A DNA stretch of 64,000 bases from Paenibacillus riograndensis SBR5 (GTDB lineage: Bacteria; Bacillota; Bacilli; Paenibacillales; Paenibacillaceae). The notes below the pieces were generated by a model, which saw only the letters and a list, made by a program, of their open reading frames with translations, was not told where the DNA came from and searched no databases. The stretch covers positions 7,495,903 to 7,559,902 of the forward strand of contig NZ_LN831776.1 in NCBI RefSeq assembly GCF_000981585.1. Direction: 5' to 3'. Below are positions 41,014 through 49,119 of this stretch, piece after piece (the first letter of the stretch is position 1; each line of letters begins with the position of its first letter). A program made the translations under genes and the position numbers.

Positions 41014-41865
41014 ATGACAACAGAGCTGAATATCGCCTTTTCCCCTTGCCCTAATGATACTTTCGTGTTCCATGCCTGGGCCCACGGTCTAGTTCCGGGC
41101 GCGCCCAAGCTGAATGTGACGTTTGCCGATATCGATATCACCAACGGCCTGGCTGCGGACGGCGCCGGACCGGAGGTGCTCAAAATCTCCTACGCCGCCC
41201 TTCCCTGGGTGCTTGAACAGTACAAGCTGCTGCCATGCGGCGGTGCGCTTGGCCGGGGCTGCGGCCCATTGGTGCTCACCCGCAAGGGCGCAGGCGCCAT
41301 CAAGCATCCGCGCGGGCTGTCGGGCCGGAGAATCGCCGTGCCGAGCGAGCGCTCGACCGCCTATCTGCTGTTCCGGCTATGGGCGGCACAGCAGGTGCCG
41401 GGCGGCCCGGCAGAGATTGTCATCATGCCTTTCGACGAGATTATGCCTGCGGTGCGTGACGGACAGATCGATGCAGGGCTTGTCATTCATGAAGCCCGCT
41501 TCACTTATCCGTCCTACGGCCTTGACCTGCTGACTGATCTCGGCAGCTGGTGGGAGAGCGACACCGGGCTGCCCATCCCGCTCGGTGCGATCATCGCCCG
41601 CCGCGATCTGGACCATGAGGCCATCATCGGCTGGATTCGCAGCTCCCTGCAATATGCGTGGGATCACCAGACGGATTCCAGAGATTATGTGCTGGACCAT
41701 GCCCAGGAGCTGTCACCGGAGGTTGCCAAATCGCATATTGACCTGTATGTCAATGAGTTCACCATGAACCTGGGCGATGACGGCTATGCCGCCATTACGG
41801 CCCTCCTGAACCGCGCCGCCGCCGAAGGGCTGGTTCCGGCAGTTGATCCGGTGCTGCTGCGGTAG
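41014..41865 (+). CDS. mqnD: 1,4-dihydroxy-6-naphthoate synthase
   Basis: A 283-residue periplasmic-binding-protein-like enzyme. It converts cyclic dehypoxanthinylfutalosine to 1,4-dihydroxy-6-naphthoate in menaquinone synthesis. It starts MTTELNIAFSPCPNDTFVFHAWAHG, the MqnD signature, with ISYAALPWVLEQYKLLPCGGALGRGCGPL following and a conserved IHEARFTYPSYGL. The ATG follows the mqnB stop without a gap. A good terminator lies 20 bases after the stop, so mqnB-mqnD form a two-gene operon. mqnA, mqnC and mqnE must be elsewhere. Confidence 0.93.
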   Translation: MTTELNIAFSPCPNDTFVFHAWAHGLVPGAPKLNVTFADIDITNGLAADGAGPEVLKISYAALPWVLEQYKLLPCGGALGRGCGPLVLTRKGAGAIKHPRGLSGRRIAVPSERSTAYLLFRLWAAQQVPGGPAEIVIMPFDEIMPAVRDGQIDAGLVIHEARFTYPSYGLDLLTDLGSWWESDTGLPIPLGAIIARRDLDHEAIIGWIRSSLQYAWDHQTDSRDYVLDHAQELSPEVAKSHIDLYVNEFTMNLGDDGYAAITALLNRAAAEGLVPAVDPVLLR

Positions 41866-41886
41866 CACGCAGACAGAAGACATTCC

Positions 41887-41931
41887 GCCGGTTCCCGATT
41901 CACATGCTAACGCTCCGGGAGCCGGCTTTTT
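41887..41931 (+). terminator. Terminator of mqnB-mqnD
   Basis: GCCGGTTCCCG pairs with CGGGAGCCGGC over 11 bp (one wobble) and is followed by TTTTT. Confidence 0.8.
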
Positions 41932-42188
41932 CTTCCCTTGGGGCCCAGCATCCCGCCCTCCTTGATTAATATTGCGCCTTAGACTACGCTGGCAGTAGAA
42001 AGACAACCCTTCCGCGCATTCGCGGACAGGCGATGATATTTTGAAGAAGAACCTTAAGCCTGCAACCACCCCCGGTGCAACAGTCTTAAGACTTCACCCT
42101 ATCTGAAGTCCCAATAACAATTTTCCCGGTTTGGACATCGTATTTACAAGATAGAAGAATAAATTAAGAACAACGAGGAGGATTTGAT
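41932..42188. other. Intergenic after mqnD; no feature seen
   Basis: After the terminator there is only a small CCGCG/CGCGG hairpin near 42013. No clear promoter or gene was found before the methyltransferase ribosome binding site. Confidence 0.5.
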
Positions 42189-43013
42189 GTGATCCCTGCC
42201 GGCAACAGCAAGCCAAATATCGAACGTTTCCTGGGCTTCCAGGATGAGTACGACCGCTACCGGCCAGAAGCTCCGCCGATTGTCGTTGAACTGCTTACCC
42301 AATACCTGGGCCGCAGACCTTCACTGGTGGCCGATGTGGGCTGCGGAACCGGGCTGTCCACCTTTCTCTGGAAGGATGCAGCGGATACTGTAACCGGAGT
42401 GGAGCCTAATCCTGATATGCTGGGCAAAGCGCTGGAAAAATTGAGTCTTTTGGAGGCTTCGGCACCCTCTCTGTCCTTTATTCAGGGCTTTTCCAACCAG
42501 CTTCCTTTCTCACCGGACAGCGTGGATATCATCACCTGCTCGCAATCGTTCCACTGGATGGACCCGGACAGTACGCTGCAGGAAGTCTCCCGTTGTCTCC
42601 GCCCGGGCGGAATATTTGCCGCCTACGATTGCGACTGGCCGCTGGTCCTGCAGCCGGATATTGAGGCCCGCTACAACCATCTGATCGCCGCTTCCGACGC
42701 CTGGCTTGCAGAGCTTCAGCCCGCTGCCGAGCAGGCCCGCAAATGGGACAAAGAAGGGCATTTGTCCCGGATGAAGGCCAGTGGCGTTTTCACCTATGCG
42801 CGGGAAATTGTTTTTCATAATACGGAAAACTGTGATGCCCAGCGTTATGTCGGGCTCATGCTTAGTCAAGGCGGAATCCAAACCGTCCTTAAGCTTGACC
42901 CAGCTGTTCTGACACAGGATATTGCCGGGTTCACGGCAGATGTGGAGCAGTTTTTTCAAGGCCGGACCTTGCCTGTGCTGATCAGCTACCGGATGCGGGT
43001 CGGCGTGAAATAA
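42189..43013 (+). CDS. Class I SAM-dependent methyltransferase
   Basis: A 274-residue methyltransferase. Motif I is VADVGCGTGLSTFLW near residue 50, the acidic residue is in GVEPNPDML, and DIITCSQSFHWMDP and VSRCLRPGGIFAAYD form motifs II and III. FHWMD is typical of the SAM methyltransferase-11 type. The start is the GTG at 42189 with AGGAGG 7 bases upstream; an ATG two bases earlier is followed at once by TGA. The substrate is unknown, and the gene stands alone. Confidence 0.85.
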   Translation: MIPAGNSKPNIERFLGFQDEYDRYRPEAPPIVVELLTQYLGRRPSLVADVGCGTGLSTFLWKDAADTVTGVEPNPDMLGKALEKLSLLEASAPSLSFIQGFSNQLPFSPDSVDIITCSQSFHWMDPDSTLQEVSRCLRPGGIFAAYDCDWPLVLQPDIEARYNHLIAASDAWLAELQPAAEQARKWDKEGHLSRMKASGVFTYAREIVFHNTENCDAQRYVGLMLSQGGIQTVLKLDPAVLTQDIAGFTADVEQFFQGRTLPVLISYRMRVGVK

Positions 43014-43047
43014 TTTCTACGGCCGGCAGTCCTGGTTATATTGCCGT

Positions 43048-43160
43048 ATTTGACTTCCTGTTTGACTATATTTCGTGTTTGACTTACATTGCGTTTGAAT
43101 TACTTCATGTTTGACTTACTTCGTGTTTGACCATAGTTCATGTTTGACCTATACTTATTG
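43048..43160 (+). repeat. TTTGAC tandem repeat, 16-17 bp period, seven units
   Basis: The units begin with TTTGAC (one TTTGAA) at about 43048, 43061, 43078, 43094, 43110, 43126 and 43143, with consensus TTTGACTTACTTCGTG. The last two units form a promoter: TTGACC and TATACT with 17 bp between them. Confidence 0.8.
43127..43155 (+). promoter_or_regulatory. Promoter of the nuclease-like gene, embedded in the repeat
   Basis: TTGACC (43127-43132) and TATACT (43150-43155) are separated by exactly 17 bp. The predicted start near 43162 gives a short leader that contains a terminator-like hairpin. Confidence 0.65.
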
Positions 43161-43173
43161 AAGCGAGACGAAG

Positions 43174-43221
43174 AACGTCCCGGTTGCCCTCCTAGGGGAA
43201 GCCGGGGCGTTTTCTATTTTT
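43174..43221 (+). terminator. Terminator-like hairpin just before a ribosome binding site
   Basis: AACGTCCCGG pairs with CCGGGGCGTT, extended by CCC/GGG, and is followed by TTTTCTATTTTT. The U-tract runs into the GGGGAGAG of the next gene. It may attenuate that gene, or terminate transcripts from the methyltransferase. Confidence 0.65.
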
Positions 43222-43239
43222 CCGGGGAGAGTGAACCGA

Positions 43240-43911
43240 TTGATATTTGAAGAAGCGCATTTGCAATTTTTAAACGGTCATTTGGCGGACAGACCGGCGG
43301 GAGAGCGGCGGGGACGGCTGGAGAGAGGCCATCAGCACGCTGAAACCTTATTCCTCCGCAATGTCTGGTGGCCGCTCCGGGGACATTTTACCGGGCTTCA
43401 TCCCGAATATGAGGTGACCGACTGGCGGGGGAGGTCCTATTTTGCTGATTTCGCCTGGCTGCCCGGGTATGTGAAGCTGCTCATCGAAATTAAGGGCTAT
43501 GCCTCACATGTCCGTGATATGGACCGGCAAAAGTACTGCAACGAGCTGAACCGCGAAACGTTTCTGTACGCTATGGGATATCATGTGATTTCTTTTGCCT
43601 ACGATGATGTGGAGCAGCGTCCCGAGCTCTGCATGACCTTGCTGCGCATGGTACTGGGCAGGTTTCAACCGTCTGATGCGCCTGTGTCACGCGTGCTGCT
43701 TATGGAGCAGGAGATTATCCGGCTGGCCGTTCAACTGGCTCGTCCCATCCGCCCCCAGGATGTGAAGGAGCATTTCAATATCACCTACAAAACGGCGATT
43801 CGAATACTTCGCAGTCTGACCGAAAAAGGCTGGCTGCTGCCATCCGCCGACACCAAAGAGCAAAGAATTGTACGCTACGAGCTGGCGCGCGGGGTTTTGG
43901 AGTACTTCTAA
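43240..43911 (+). CDS. Nuclease-like protein with C-terminal winged helix
   Basis: About 223 residues. I prefer the TTG at 43240 because GGGGAG lies 10 bases upstream; the in-frame GTG at 43231 abuts that site. Residues about 55-120 resemble a PD-(D/E)XK/DUF559-type core: YEVTDWRGRSYFADFAWLPGYVKLLIEIKGY has an Asp and the ExK pair, followed by YCNELNRETFLYAMGYHVISFAYDDV. The C-terminal part (HFNITYKTAIRILRSLTEKGWLLP) looks like a winged helix. DNA binding or cleavage is plausible but unproven. A repeat-embedded promoter and a hairpin lie upstream and repeats lie downstream, with no partner gene. Confidence 0.65.
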   Translation: MIFEEAHLQFLNGHLADRPAGERRGRLERGHQHAETLFLRNVWWPLRGHFTGLHPEYEVTDWRGRSYFADFAWLPGYVKLLIEIKGYASHVRDMDRQKYCNELNRETFLYAMGYHVISFAYDDVEQRPELCMTLLRMVLGRFQPSDAPVSRVLLMEQEIIRLAVQLARPIRPQDVKEHFNITYKTAIRILRSLTEKGWLLPSADTKEQRIVRYELARGVLEYF

Positions 43912-44193
43912 TTGTTAGTTTTAAAAACAAGTTTGTTTAACAGTGGACCTATCGGCGGCGGATGGCGCTGGAGTTTGCGGATCGCAATTATTCTATGTTT
44001 CGAGTAACTTACAGGCGATTTGCCAGGCAGCTTCCCGTTAATCCGGTTATTCGAACTCAACAGTTGCCAATTCCGGTCACATTCGCTATGTTGCTCTATT
44101 ATTCAGCAGTTGTCTGTTACTATCCACGTTGTCTTGTTAGTTACTTCACCAATTTTCGGTTTACACCCGCGATCGTCGCGATAATTGAGCCAG

Positions 44194-44257
44194 TAGTTGC
44201 TTGCGGGTCGCGTTCGCCGGATCGTTCAACCCAATAGTTACTTGCGGGTCGCGTTCG
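44194..44257. repeat. Direct repeat of 23 bp at 41-bp offset
   Basis: TAGTTGCTTGCGGGTCGCG... at 44194-44216 recurs as TAGTTACTTGCGGGTCGCG... at 44235-44257 with one mismatch in 23 bases. Confidence 0.8.
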
Positions 44258-44282
44258 TTCTTTGGCTAACATTCAAATCAGA

Positions 44283-44420
44283 ATTAGGTGGAAAAAGGGA
44301 ACCTAATTTGTTCATTTTCGCTTGTTTCAGGACATTTAGGTGGAAAAAGTATACTTATTTCTCTCGAATTCACTCATTTTCTGTGTTTAGGCTTGTTTTA
44401 AGTGTACTTTTTCCAACTAG
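44283..44420. repeat. TTAGGTGGAAAAAG direct and inverted repeats
   Basis: ATTAGGTGGAAAAAG occurs near 44283 and in near-identical form near 44336. A copy in inverted orientation at 44399-44420 (TAAGTGTACTTTTTCCAAC) pairs with 44336-44357 over 19 of 22 bases across a 41-nt loop. A degenerate GTGGAGAAATT copy lies near 44450. Confidence 0.7.
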
Positions 44421-44529
44421 CGCCTTCTACAGTGATAGCTCAAAGAATTTAAGTGGAGAAATTCCCACTAAATCGGAGTAAACAAAGCAAGTGTGTTCTA
44501 AATTCAAACCCATATGCCTGCAATGGGGC

Positions 44530-44772
44530 GGGGTTACCGGGGTTACCGGGGTTACGGGGCTACGGGGTTACCGGGCTACCGGGTTACCGGGCTACGGGGT
44601 TACGGGGTTACGGGGTTACGGGGTTACGGGGTTACGGGGTCACCGGGCTACCGGGCTACCGGGCTACCGGGCTACCGAGCTACCGGGCTACCGGGTTACC
44701 GGGGTTACGGGGCTACGGGGTTACCGGGTTACCGGGCTACAGGCTACCGGGTTACCGGGTTACCGGGTCACG
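44530..44772. repeat. 8-bp minisatellite, about 30 copies of GGGYTACS
   Basis: The units GGGTTACC, GGGCTACC, GGGTTACG and GGGCTACG follow each other with only a few 9-bp units and one irregular unit. Variants are clustered, e.g. five GGGTTACG in a row, then a run of GGGCTACC, suggesting slippage. No ribosome binding site precedes the ORFs that cross it. Confidence 0.9.
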
Positions 44773-44878
44773 TATGCACAAAGCTCACACCACCAGCTTT
44801 TTCCTCATTCGCCTCCGTGCCTCATTCGCCTCCGCGCCTCATGCGGCACGATTCCACTTCCGGCTCCAACAGCGAAAA

Positions 44879-44904
44879 GCCTGATGCGGAATTCCGCATC
44901 AGGC
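44879..44904 (-). terminator. Terminator of potABCD
   Basis: A perfect 26-bp palindrome (arms GCCTGATGCGGAA and TTCCGCATCAGGC) is followed on the - strand by TTTTCGC. It lies about 110 nt after the potD stop. Confidence 0.65.
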
Positions 44905-45012
44905 GCTTTCTTCAGAGTGTGTCTGAGGCACGCCGGGTCAAGATCCCGTCCGGCGCTCCGCAAACAACAGCGGCATTGGGGGGTTGGTTTATTCCTCCCG
45001 GCGCTCCAGCAC

Positions 45013-46086
45013 TCATTTCTTATTCATTTTAAATCTCAGGAACAGCTCGTTATAGTGGGCGAGCATCCGCTTGCCGAGATTGTCGTAGACCTCCAGCCGG
45101 TCGGTAATTTCGGCGGGCGGGTAGAAGCGGGTGTCGCCGGATATCTCTTCGGGAAGCAGCTTCAGCGCCGGAACATTAGGGGTGGAATAGCCGACGTACT
45201 CCGCATTTTTGGCTGCAACATCTGGCCGGAGCATGAAGTCGATGAACTTGTGCGCTCCTTCCACATTCACCGCCGTGCGCGGAACAACCATGTTGTCGAA
45301 CCATTTGTTCGAGCCTTCCTTCGGCACCACATAGTCCAGCTTGTCGTTCTCGTCCATGATCTCCGAGGCATCGCCGGACCATACAATCCCGACTGCCGCT
45401 TCCTCATTCGCCAGCAGCATCTTGATCTCGTCGCCGACAATCGCCTTCACATTGGGTGAGAGCCTGTTCAGCTTGGCCAGCGCTTCCTGCAGATGCTCCT
45501 CATTCTGGTCATTGACAGAATAATGCAAGCTGTTCAGCGCCATGCCCATGACCTCACGGGCTCCATCCACCAGAAAAATATTATTCTTCAGCCTGTTGTC
45601 CCATAGGGAATCCCAGCTGCTGAAATCCATGCCCTTGGTCATGTCCGGGTTGAAAATAATGCCGACTGTCCCCCAGAAATAAGGCACAGAGTAGACGTTC
45701 CCCGGGTCGAACGACAGATCCATAAACCGTGAATCAATATTGGCCAGATTCGGGATTTTGCTTTTATCCAGCGGCAGCAGCAGATTCTCCTCCCGCATCT
45801 TGGCAATGGCGTAGTCGGACGGGACCACAACATCAAAGGTCGTTCCGCCCTGTTCGACCTTCGTCAGCATGGCCTCATTGGAATCAAAGGTCTGGTAGAT
45901 GACCGTAATTCCCGTCTCTTTCTCGAACTGCTTCAGCAGTTCAGGCTCAATATAATCGCCCCAGTTATAGATCGTCAGCGTATTCCCCCCGGAGTATCCC
46001 TCGGCTGAGTTCAGCCGGGACGCGAGGAACATCAGCCCGAAGGCCACAATAAGAATCGCCAGAAATGCATTAACCAGCTGCTTCAT
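45013..46086 (-). CDS. potD: Spermidine/putrescine ABC transporter substrate-binding protein
   Basis: A 357-residue binding protein with an N-terminal hydrophobic segment (LVNAFLAILIVAFGLMFLAS) and no lipobox cysteine, so it is probably secreted or membrane-anchored by that segment. PotD landmarks are TLTIYNWGDYIEPELLKQFEKETGI, DVVVPSDYAIAKM, PYFWGTVGIIFN, IVWSGDASEIM and FIDFMLRPDVAAKNAEYVGYSTPN. It overlaps potC by four bases (ATGA). It is the last gene of the operon. Confidence 0.93.
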   Translation of the reverse strand: MKQLVNAFLAILIVAFGLMFLASRLNSAEGYSGGNTLTIYNWGDYIEPELLKQFEKETGITVIYQTFDSNEAMLTKVEQGGTTFDVVVPSDYAIAKMREENLLLPLDKSKIPNLANIDSRFMDLSFDPGNVYSVPYFWGTVGIIFNPDMTKGMDFSSWDSLWDNRLKNNIFLVDGAREVMGMALNSLHYSVNDQNEEHLQEALAKLNRLSPNVKAIVGDEIKMLLANEEAAVGIVWSGDASEIMDENDKLDYVVPKEGSNKWFDNMVVPRTAVNVEGAHKFIDFMLRPDVAAKNAEYVGYSTPNVPALKLLPEEISGDTRFYPPAEITDRLEVYDNLGKRMLAHYNELFLRFKMNKK

Positions 46087-46910
46087 CTAGGCACCCCCAT
46101 TTCGGCGGCAGGCTCGGAAAGCGGACCCGCCGGACGGTTCTTGCGCCGGTTCAGGAAGTAATATCCGATGACCAGCAGGATGGTGAAGAGGAAGATCAGC
46201 GTCGACAGCGCGTTGATCGACAACGACACGCCTTGCCGTGCCCGGGAGTAGATTTCTACCGACAGCGTGGAATATCCGTTGCCCGTAACGAAGAAGGTTA
46301 CCGCAAAGTCATCCAGCGAATAGGTCAGAGCCATGAAAAAACCGCTGAAAATCCCCGGTTTAATAATCGGCAAAACAACCTTTGTCAGCACATCACGGCG
46401 GCTGGCTCCCAGATCGCGGGCCGCATCGGTCAGCGTTGGGCTCATCTCCTGCAGATGCGGCAGGATCATCAGCACGGCAATCGGCACGCTGAACGCCACA
46501 TGCGAGAGCAGTACAGAGGTGAAGCCCAGCTTAATGCCAACAATCGTGAACAGGATGAGGAACGAGGCCCCGATGATCACATCCGGGCTGACGATCAGCA
46601 CGTTGTTCAGCGAGAGCAGCGTGTTTTTGGCCCGGCGGCTGCGGACACGCTGAATCGCCAGCGCGCCGATGATTGCAATCAGCGTGGCAATCGCTGAAGA
46701 CAGCAACGCAATCACCAGCGTATTGATGACAATAATCATCAGTCTTGTATCCCCAAGCACCTCGCGGTAATAATCCAGCGTGAAGCTTTCGAACTTGTGC
46801 ATCGTGCCCCCGCTGTTGAACGAGTAGTACATCAGATACAGAATCGGCGCATACAGCACGGCGAAGACCAGCACCAGATACAGGTTGGCAAATCCGTTTT
46901 TGTTCCTCAC
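46083..46910 (-). CDS. potC: Spermidine/putrescine ABC transporter permease PotC
   Basis: A 275-residue permease with six membrane segments. The coupling motif is [47 protein letters not shown], and SLDDFAVTFF is typical of PotC. It starts at a GTG that overlaps the potB stop (GTGA), with GAGAGGGG upstream. Confidence 0.92.
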   Translation of the reverse strand: MRNKNGFANLYLVLVFAVLYAPILYLMYYSFNSGGTMHKFESFTLDYYREVLGDTRLMIIVINTLVIALLSSAIATLIAIIGALAIQRVRSRRAKNTLLSLNNVLIVSPDVIIGASFLILFTIVGIKLGFTSVLLSHVAFSVPIAVLMILPHLQEMSPTLTDAARDLGASRRDVLTKVVLPIIKPGIFSGFFMALTYSLDDFAVTFFVTGNGYSTLSVEIYSRARQGVSLSINALSTLIFLFTILLVIGYYFLNRRKNRPAGPLSEPAAEMGVPR

Positions 46911-47713
46911 TGGCGCACCCCTCTCCGCGAGCTGCCCGTCATCAGCATGAACAGCGCCATAATGACGATCAGGAAGACGGCCACCGTAGAGCCCATTCCC
47001 CAGTCCTGCGTAACCAGAAAATGCTGCTCAATCGCAGTGCCCAGTGTAATAACCCGGTTGCCTGCGATGAGGCGCGTAATCATGAACAGCGACAAGGCCG
47101 GGATGAACACCGCCATGCAGCCGGAGCGCACCCCGGAGATTGTCAGCGGAAAGATCACCCGCCGGAACGTCGTCCACCCGGAAGCGCCCAGATCGCGCGC
47201 GGCATCCACCAGCGACAAATTCAGTTCCTCCAGGGCGCTGAAGATCGGCAGAATCATAAACGGGATAAAAATATACACCGACACAAACACAAAACTGAAG
47301 CCTGTAAACAGAATCTGTTGTTCCCCGAGGCCAAGCAGGCCGAAAAAATGATTGACTGGCCCAAAAGTTCCGAAAATACCGATGAATGCATATGTCTTCA
47401 GCAGCAGATTGATCCATGTCGGCAGAATGATCAGCAGCAGCCACAGCTGCTTATGCTTCGTCCGGGTCAGCAGATAGGCTGCGGGATAGGCTACCAGAAG
47501 CGAAAACAGCGTGATCAGGAACGCATACCAGAAGGAGTTAAGCATCATTTTCATATATACCGGCGTAAAGAAATTCACATAATTGTCCAGAGTGAGATGT
47601 CCGTCCAGATCAAACAGGGAATAATAGACCACCAGCAGCACCGGAGCTATGACAAACAACGCAATCCACAAGTAGTAAGGGATGAGAAAATACGCTTTGC
47701 CCTTATTCTTCAT
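46907..47713 (-). CDS. potB: Spermidine/putrescine ABC transporter permease PotB
   Basis: A 268-residue permease starting at ATG 47711-47713 ([21 protein letters not shown]). This start lies 11 bp inside the 3' end of potA and has AGGTGGAG upstream. In-frame sequence up to 48001 is the potA gene in another frame. The coupling motif is [42 protein letters not shown]. PotB and PotC form the polyamine channel. Confidence 0.92.
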   Translation of the reverse strand: MKNKGKAYFLIPYYLWIALFVIAPVLLVVYYSLFDLDGHLTLDNYVNFFTPVYMKMMLNSFWYAFLITLFSLLVAYPAAYLLTRTKHKQLWLLLIILPTWINLLLKTYAFIGIFGTFGPVNHFFGLLGLGEQQILFTGFSFVFVSVYIFIPFMILPIFSALEELNLSLVDAARDLGASGWTTFRRVIFPLTISGVRSGCMAVFIPALSLFMITRLIAGNRVITLGTAIEQHFLVTQDWGMGSTVAVFLIVIMALFMLMTGSSRRGVRQ

Positions 47714-48827
47714 GGCTCTCCACCTCGCCGTAAGCTTCCAGACGTTTGTCGAATTCTTCCTCCGTTTCACCGAACCGCATAACATGAATCGCTTCCGGAT
47801 CAAAATAAAGGCCGATTTCGCTGCCGACCTCCGCTTTGCGCGTGGAATGAACCAGCCACTCATGGCCGGATTCGTCGTAGCAGCTGATCTCGTAGTGCAC
47901 GCCCCGGAACAGCTGGGAATCCACGCGCACGCGCAGCTTGCCCTGTTCAAGCGCCGCAATCTCCAGGTCCTCGGGACGGATAACGATCTCCACCGCTTCA
48001 TTGCGTCTTAGTCCTGCATCGACACATTCGAACCGGTGGCCGTTGAACTCCACCAGGTAGTCTTCGATCATGACGCCCGGCACAATATTCGACTCCCCGA
48101 TGAAATCGGCCACGAAGCGGTTGATCGGCTCATCATAAATATCATTGGGCGTCCCGCTCTGCTCGATCCGTCCGCCGTTCATGACAAAGATCCAGTCCGA
48201 CATCGCCAGCGCTTCTTCCTGGTCATGGGTCACAAAAATAAAGGTAATGCCCAGACGCTGCTGCATTTCCCGCAGAATATACTGCATCTCTGTACGCAGC
48301 TTCAAGTCCAGCGCCGACAGCGGCTCATCCAGCAGCAGCACCTGCGGCTCATTCACGATGGCGCGGGCAATCGCCACACGCTGTCTTTGTCCGCCGGACA
48401 TTTCATTGATAGCACGCTGCTCGTAGCCTACCAGGTTCACGAAGCGCAGCGCTTCCTGCACCTTGTGCGTGATCACATCCTTCTTAAGCTTCTTGATGCG
48501 CAGTCCGAAAGCCACATTCTCAAATACGTTCAGGTGCGGAAACAGCGCATAGTCCTGAAATACCGTATTGACCTGCCGCTCGTTGGCGGGAATGTGGTTG
48601 ATGATTTGGCCGTTGAGATAAATAGAGCCTTTAGTCGGCTCGGCGAAACCGGCAATCAGCCGCAGAATAGTCGTCTTGCCGCAGCCCGAAGGGCCCAGCA
48701 AGGTATAGAATTTACCGCGTTCGATCTCGAAGCTGACGCCTTTTAATACAGGCTCTTCGTCGTCGTATTGTTTGATCACCTGGTCAAAGGAAATAATAGT
48801 GCCTTCCGGGGTAGCTATAGCTGACAA
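47703..48827 (-). CDS. potA: Spermidine/putrescine ABC transporter ATPase PotA, TTG start
   Basis: A 374-residue ATPase with Walker [14 protein letters not shown]-loop [11 protein letters not shown], signature [16 protein letters not shown], Walker [13 protein letters not shown], switch His in VTHDQEEAL and a C-terminal TOBE domain ([14 protein letters not shown] and after). An in-frame TAA nine bases upstream forces the start to be at or after the TTG 48825-48827. That TTG directly abuts AAGGGAGG with no spacer, and no ATG or GTG follows until the conserved core. Initiation is therefore unusual, either at this TTG or at a non-canonical codon just downstream. Confidence 0.9.
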   Translation of the reverse strand: MSAIATPEGTIISFDQVIKQYDDEEPVLKGVSFEIERGKFYTLLGPSGCGKTTILRLIAGFAEPTKGSIYLNGQIINHIPANERQVNTVFQDYALFPHLNVFENVAFGLRIKKLKKDVITHKVQEALRFVNLVGYEQRAINEMSGGQRQRVAIARAIVNEPQVLLLDEPLSALDLKLRTEMQYILREMQQRLGITFIFVTHDQEEALAMSDWIFVMNGGRIEQSGTPNDIYDEPINRFVADFIGESNIVPGVMIEDYLVEFNGHRFECVDAGLRRNEAVEIVIRPEDLEIAALEQGKLRVRVDSQLFRGVHYEISCYDESGHEWLVHSTRKAEVGSEIGLYFDPEAIHVMRFGETEEEFDKRLEAYGEVESHEE

Positions 48828-49119
48828 CCTCCCTTACCTTATGTAATACAATCTATTTTACCCGCTTCTTGCGGGGGACAATCGAAGCGGGCCGGCTCAG
48901 CGTGTACAAGCGACAATTCCTCCCATTCTTCGACAACCTTCCATAATATATAGCATAACGGATTAGTCCTATATATGCGATAGCATACACTGTTAAAAGC
49001 AGTCCGGAAACTTAACAAGTTCGTAAAATTTATGAACCTCCCGGACTGTTTTGCGGTGCTATAATGAAAACGGCTGAAATCCAATTCATTTTTACCAACC
49101 TGAAAGAAGATGACCTCCA
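48828..49119. other. Divergent region between potA and the FUSC gene
   Basis: It contains a CCCGCTTC/GAAGCGGG hairpin in the potA leader (about 48861-48891), a CAGTCCGG/CCGGACTG hairpin (49000-49048) and the extended -10 element of the FUSC gene. No clear potA promoter was fixed. Confidence 0.5.
49057..49065 (+). promoter_or_regulatory. Extended -10 promoter of FUSC gene
   Basis: TGCTATAAT carries a perfect TATAAT (49060-49065) 55 bp upstream of the start codon. The -35 is poor. The inverted repeat at 49000-49048 ends nine bases before it. Confidence 0.55.

Larger units (their letters stand above)
43912..45012. other. Repeat-rich intergenic region (1.1 kb)
   Basis: No gene is credible. ORFs crossing 44530-44772 are open only because an 8-bp repeat lacks stops in every frame. 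Contents are a 41-bp-offset direct repeat, an AT-rich inverted repeat, the 8-bp minisatellite and the terminator of the pot operon. Confidence 0.7.

Noticed and set aside
44453..45459. Gly/Tyr-rich repeat proteins in three frames over the minisatellite
   Set aside because: The 8-bp unit lacks stops in every frame, which explains the open frames. No ribosome binding site precedes them and one runs antisense into potD.
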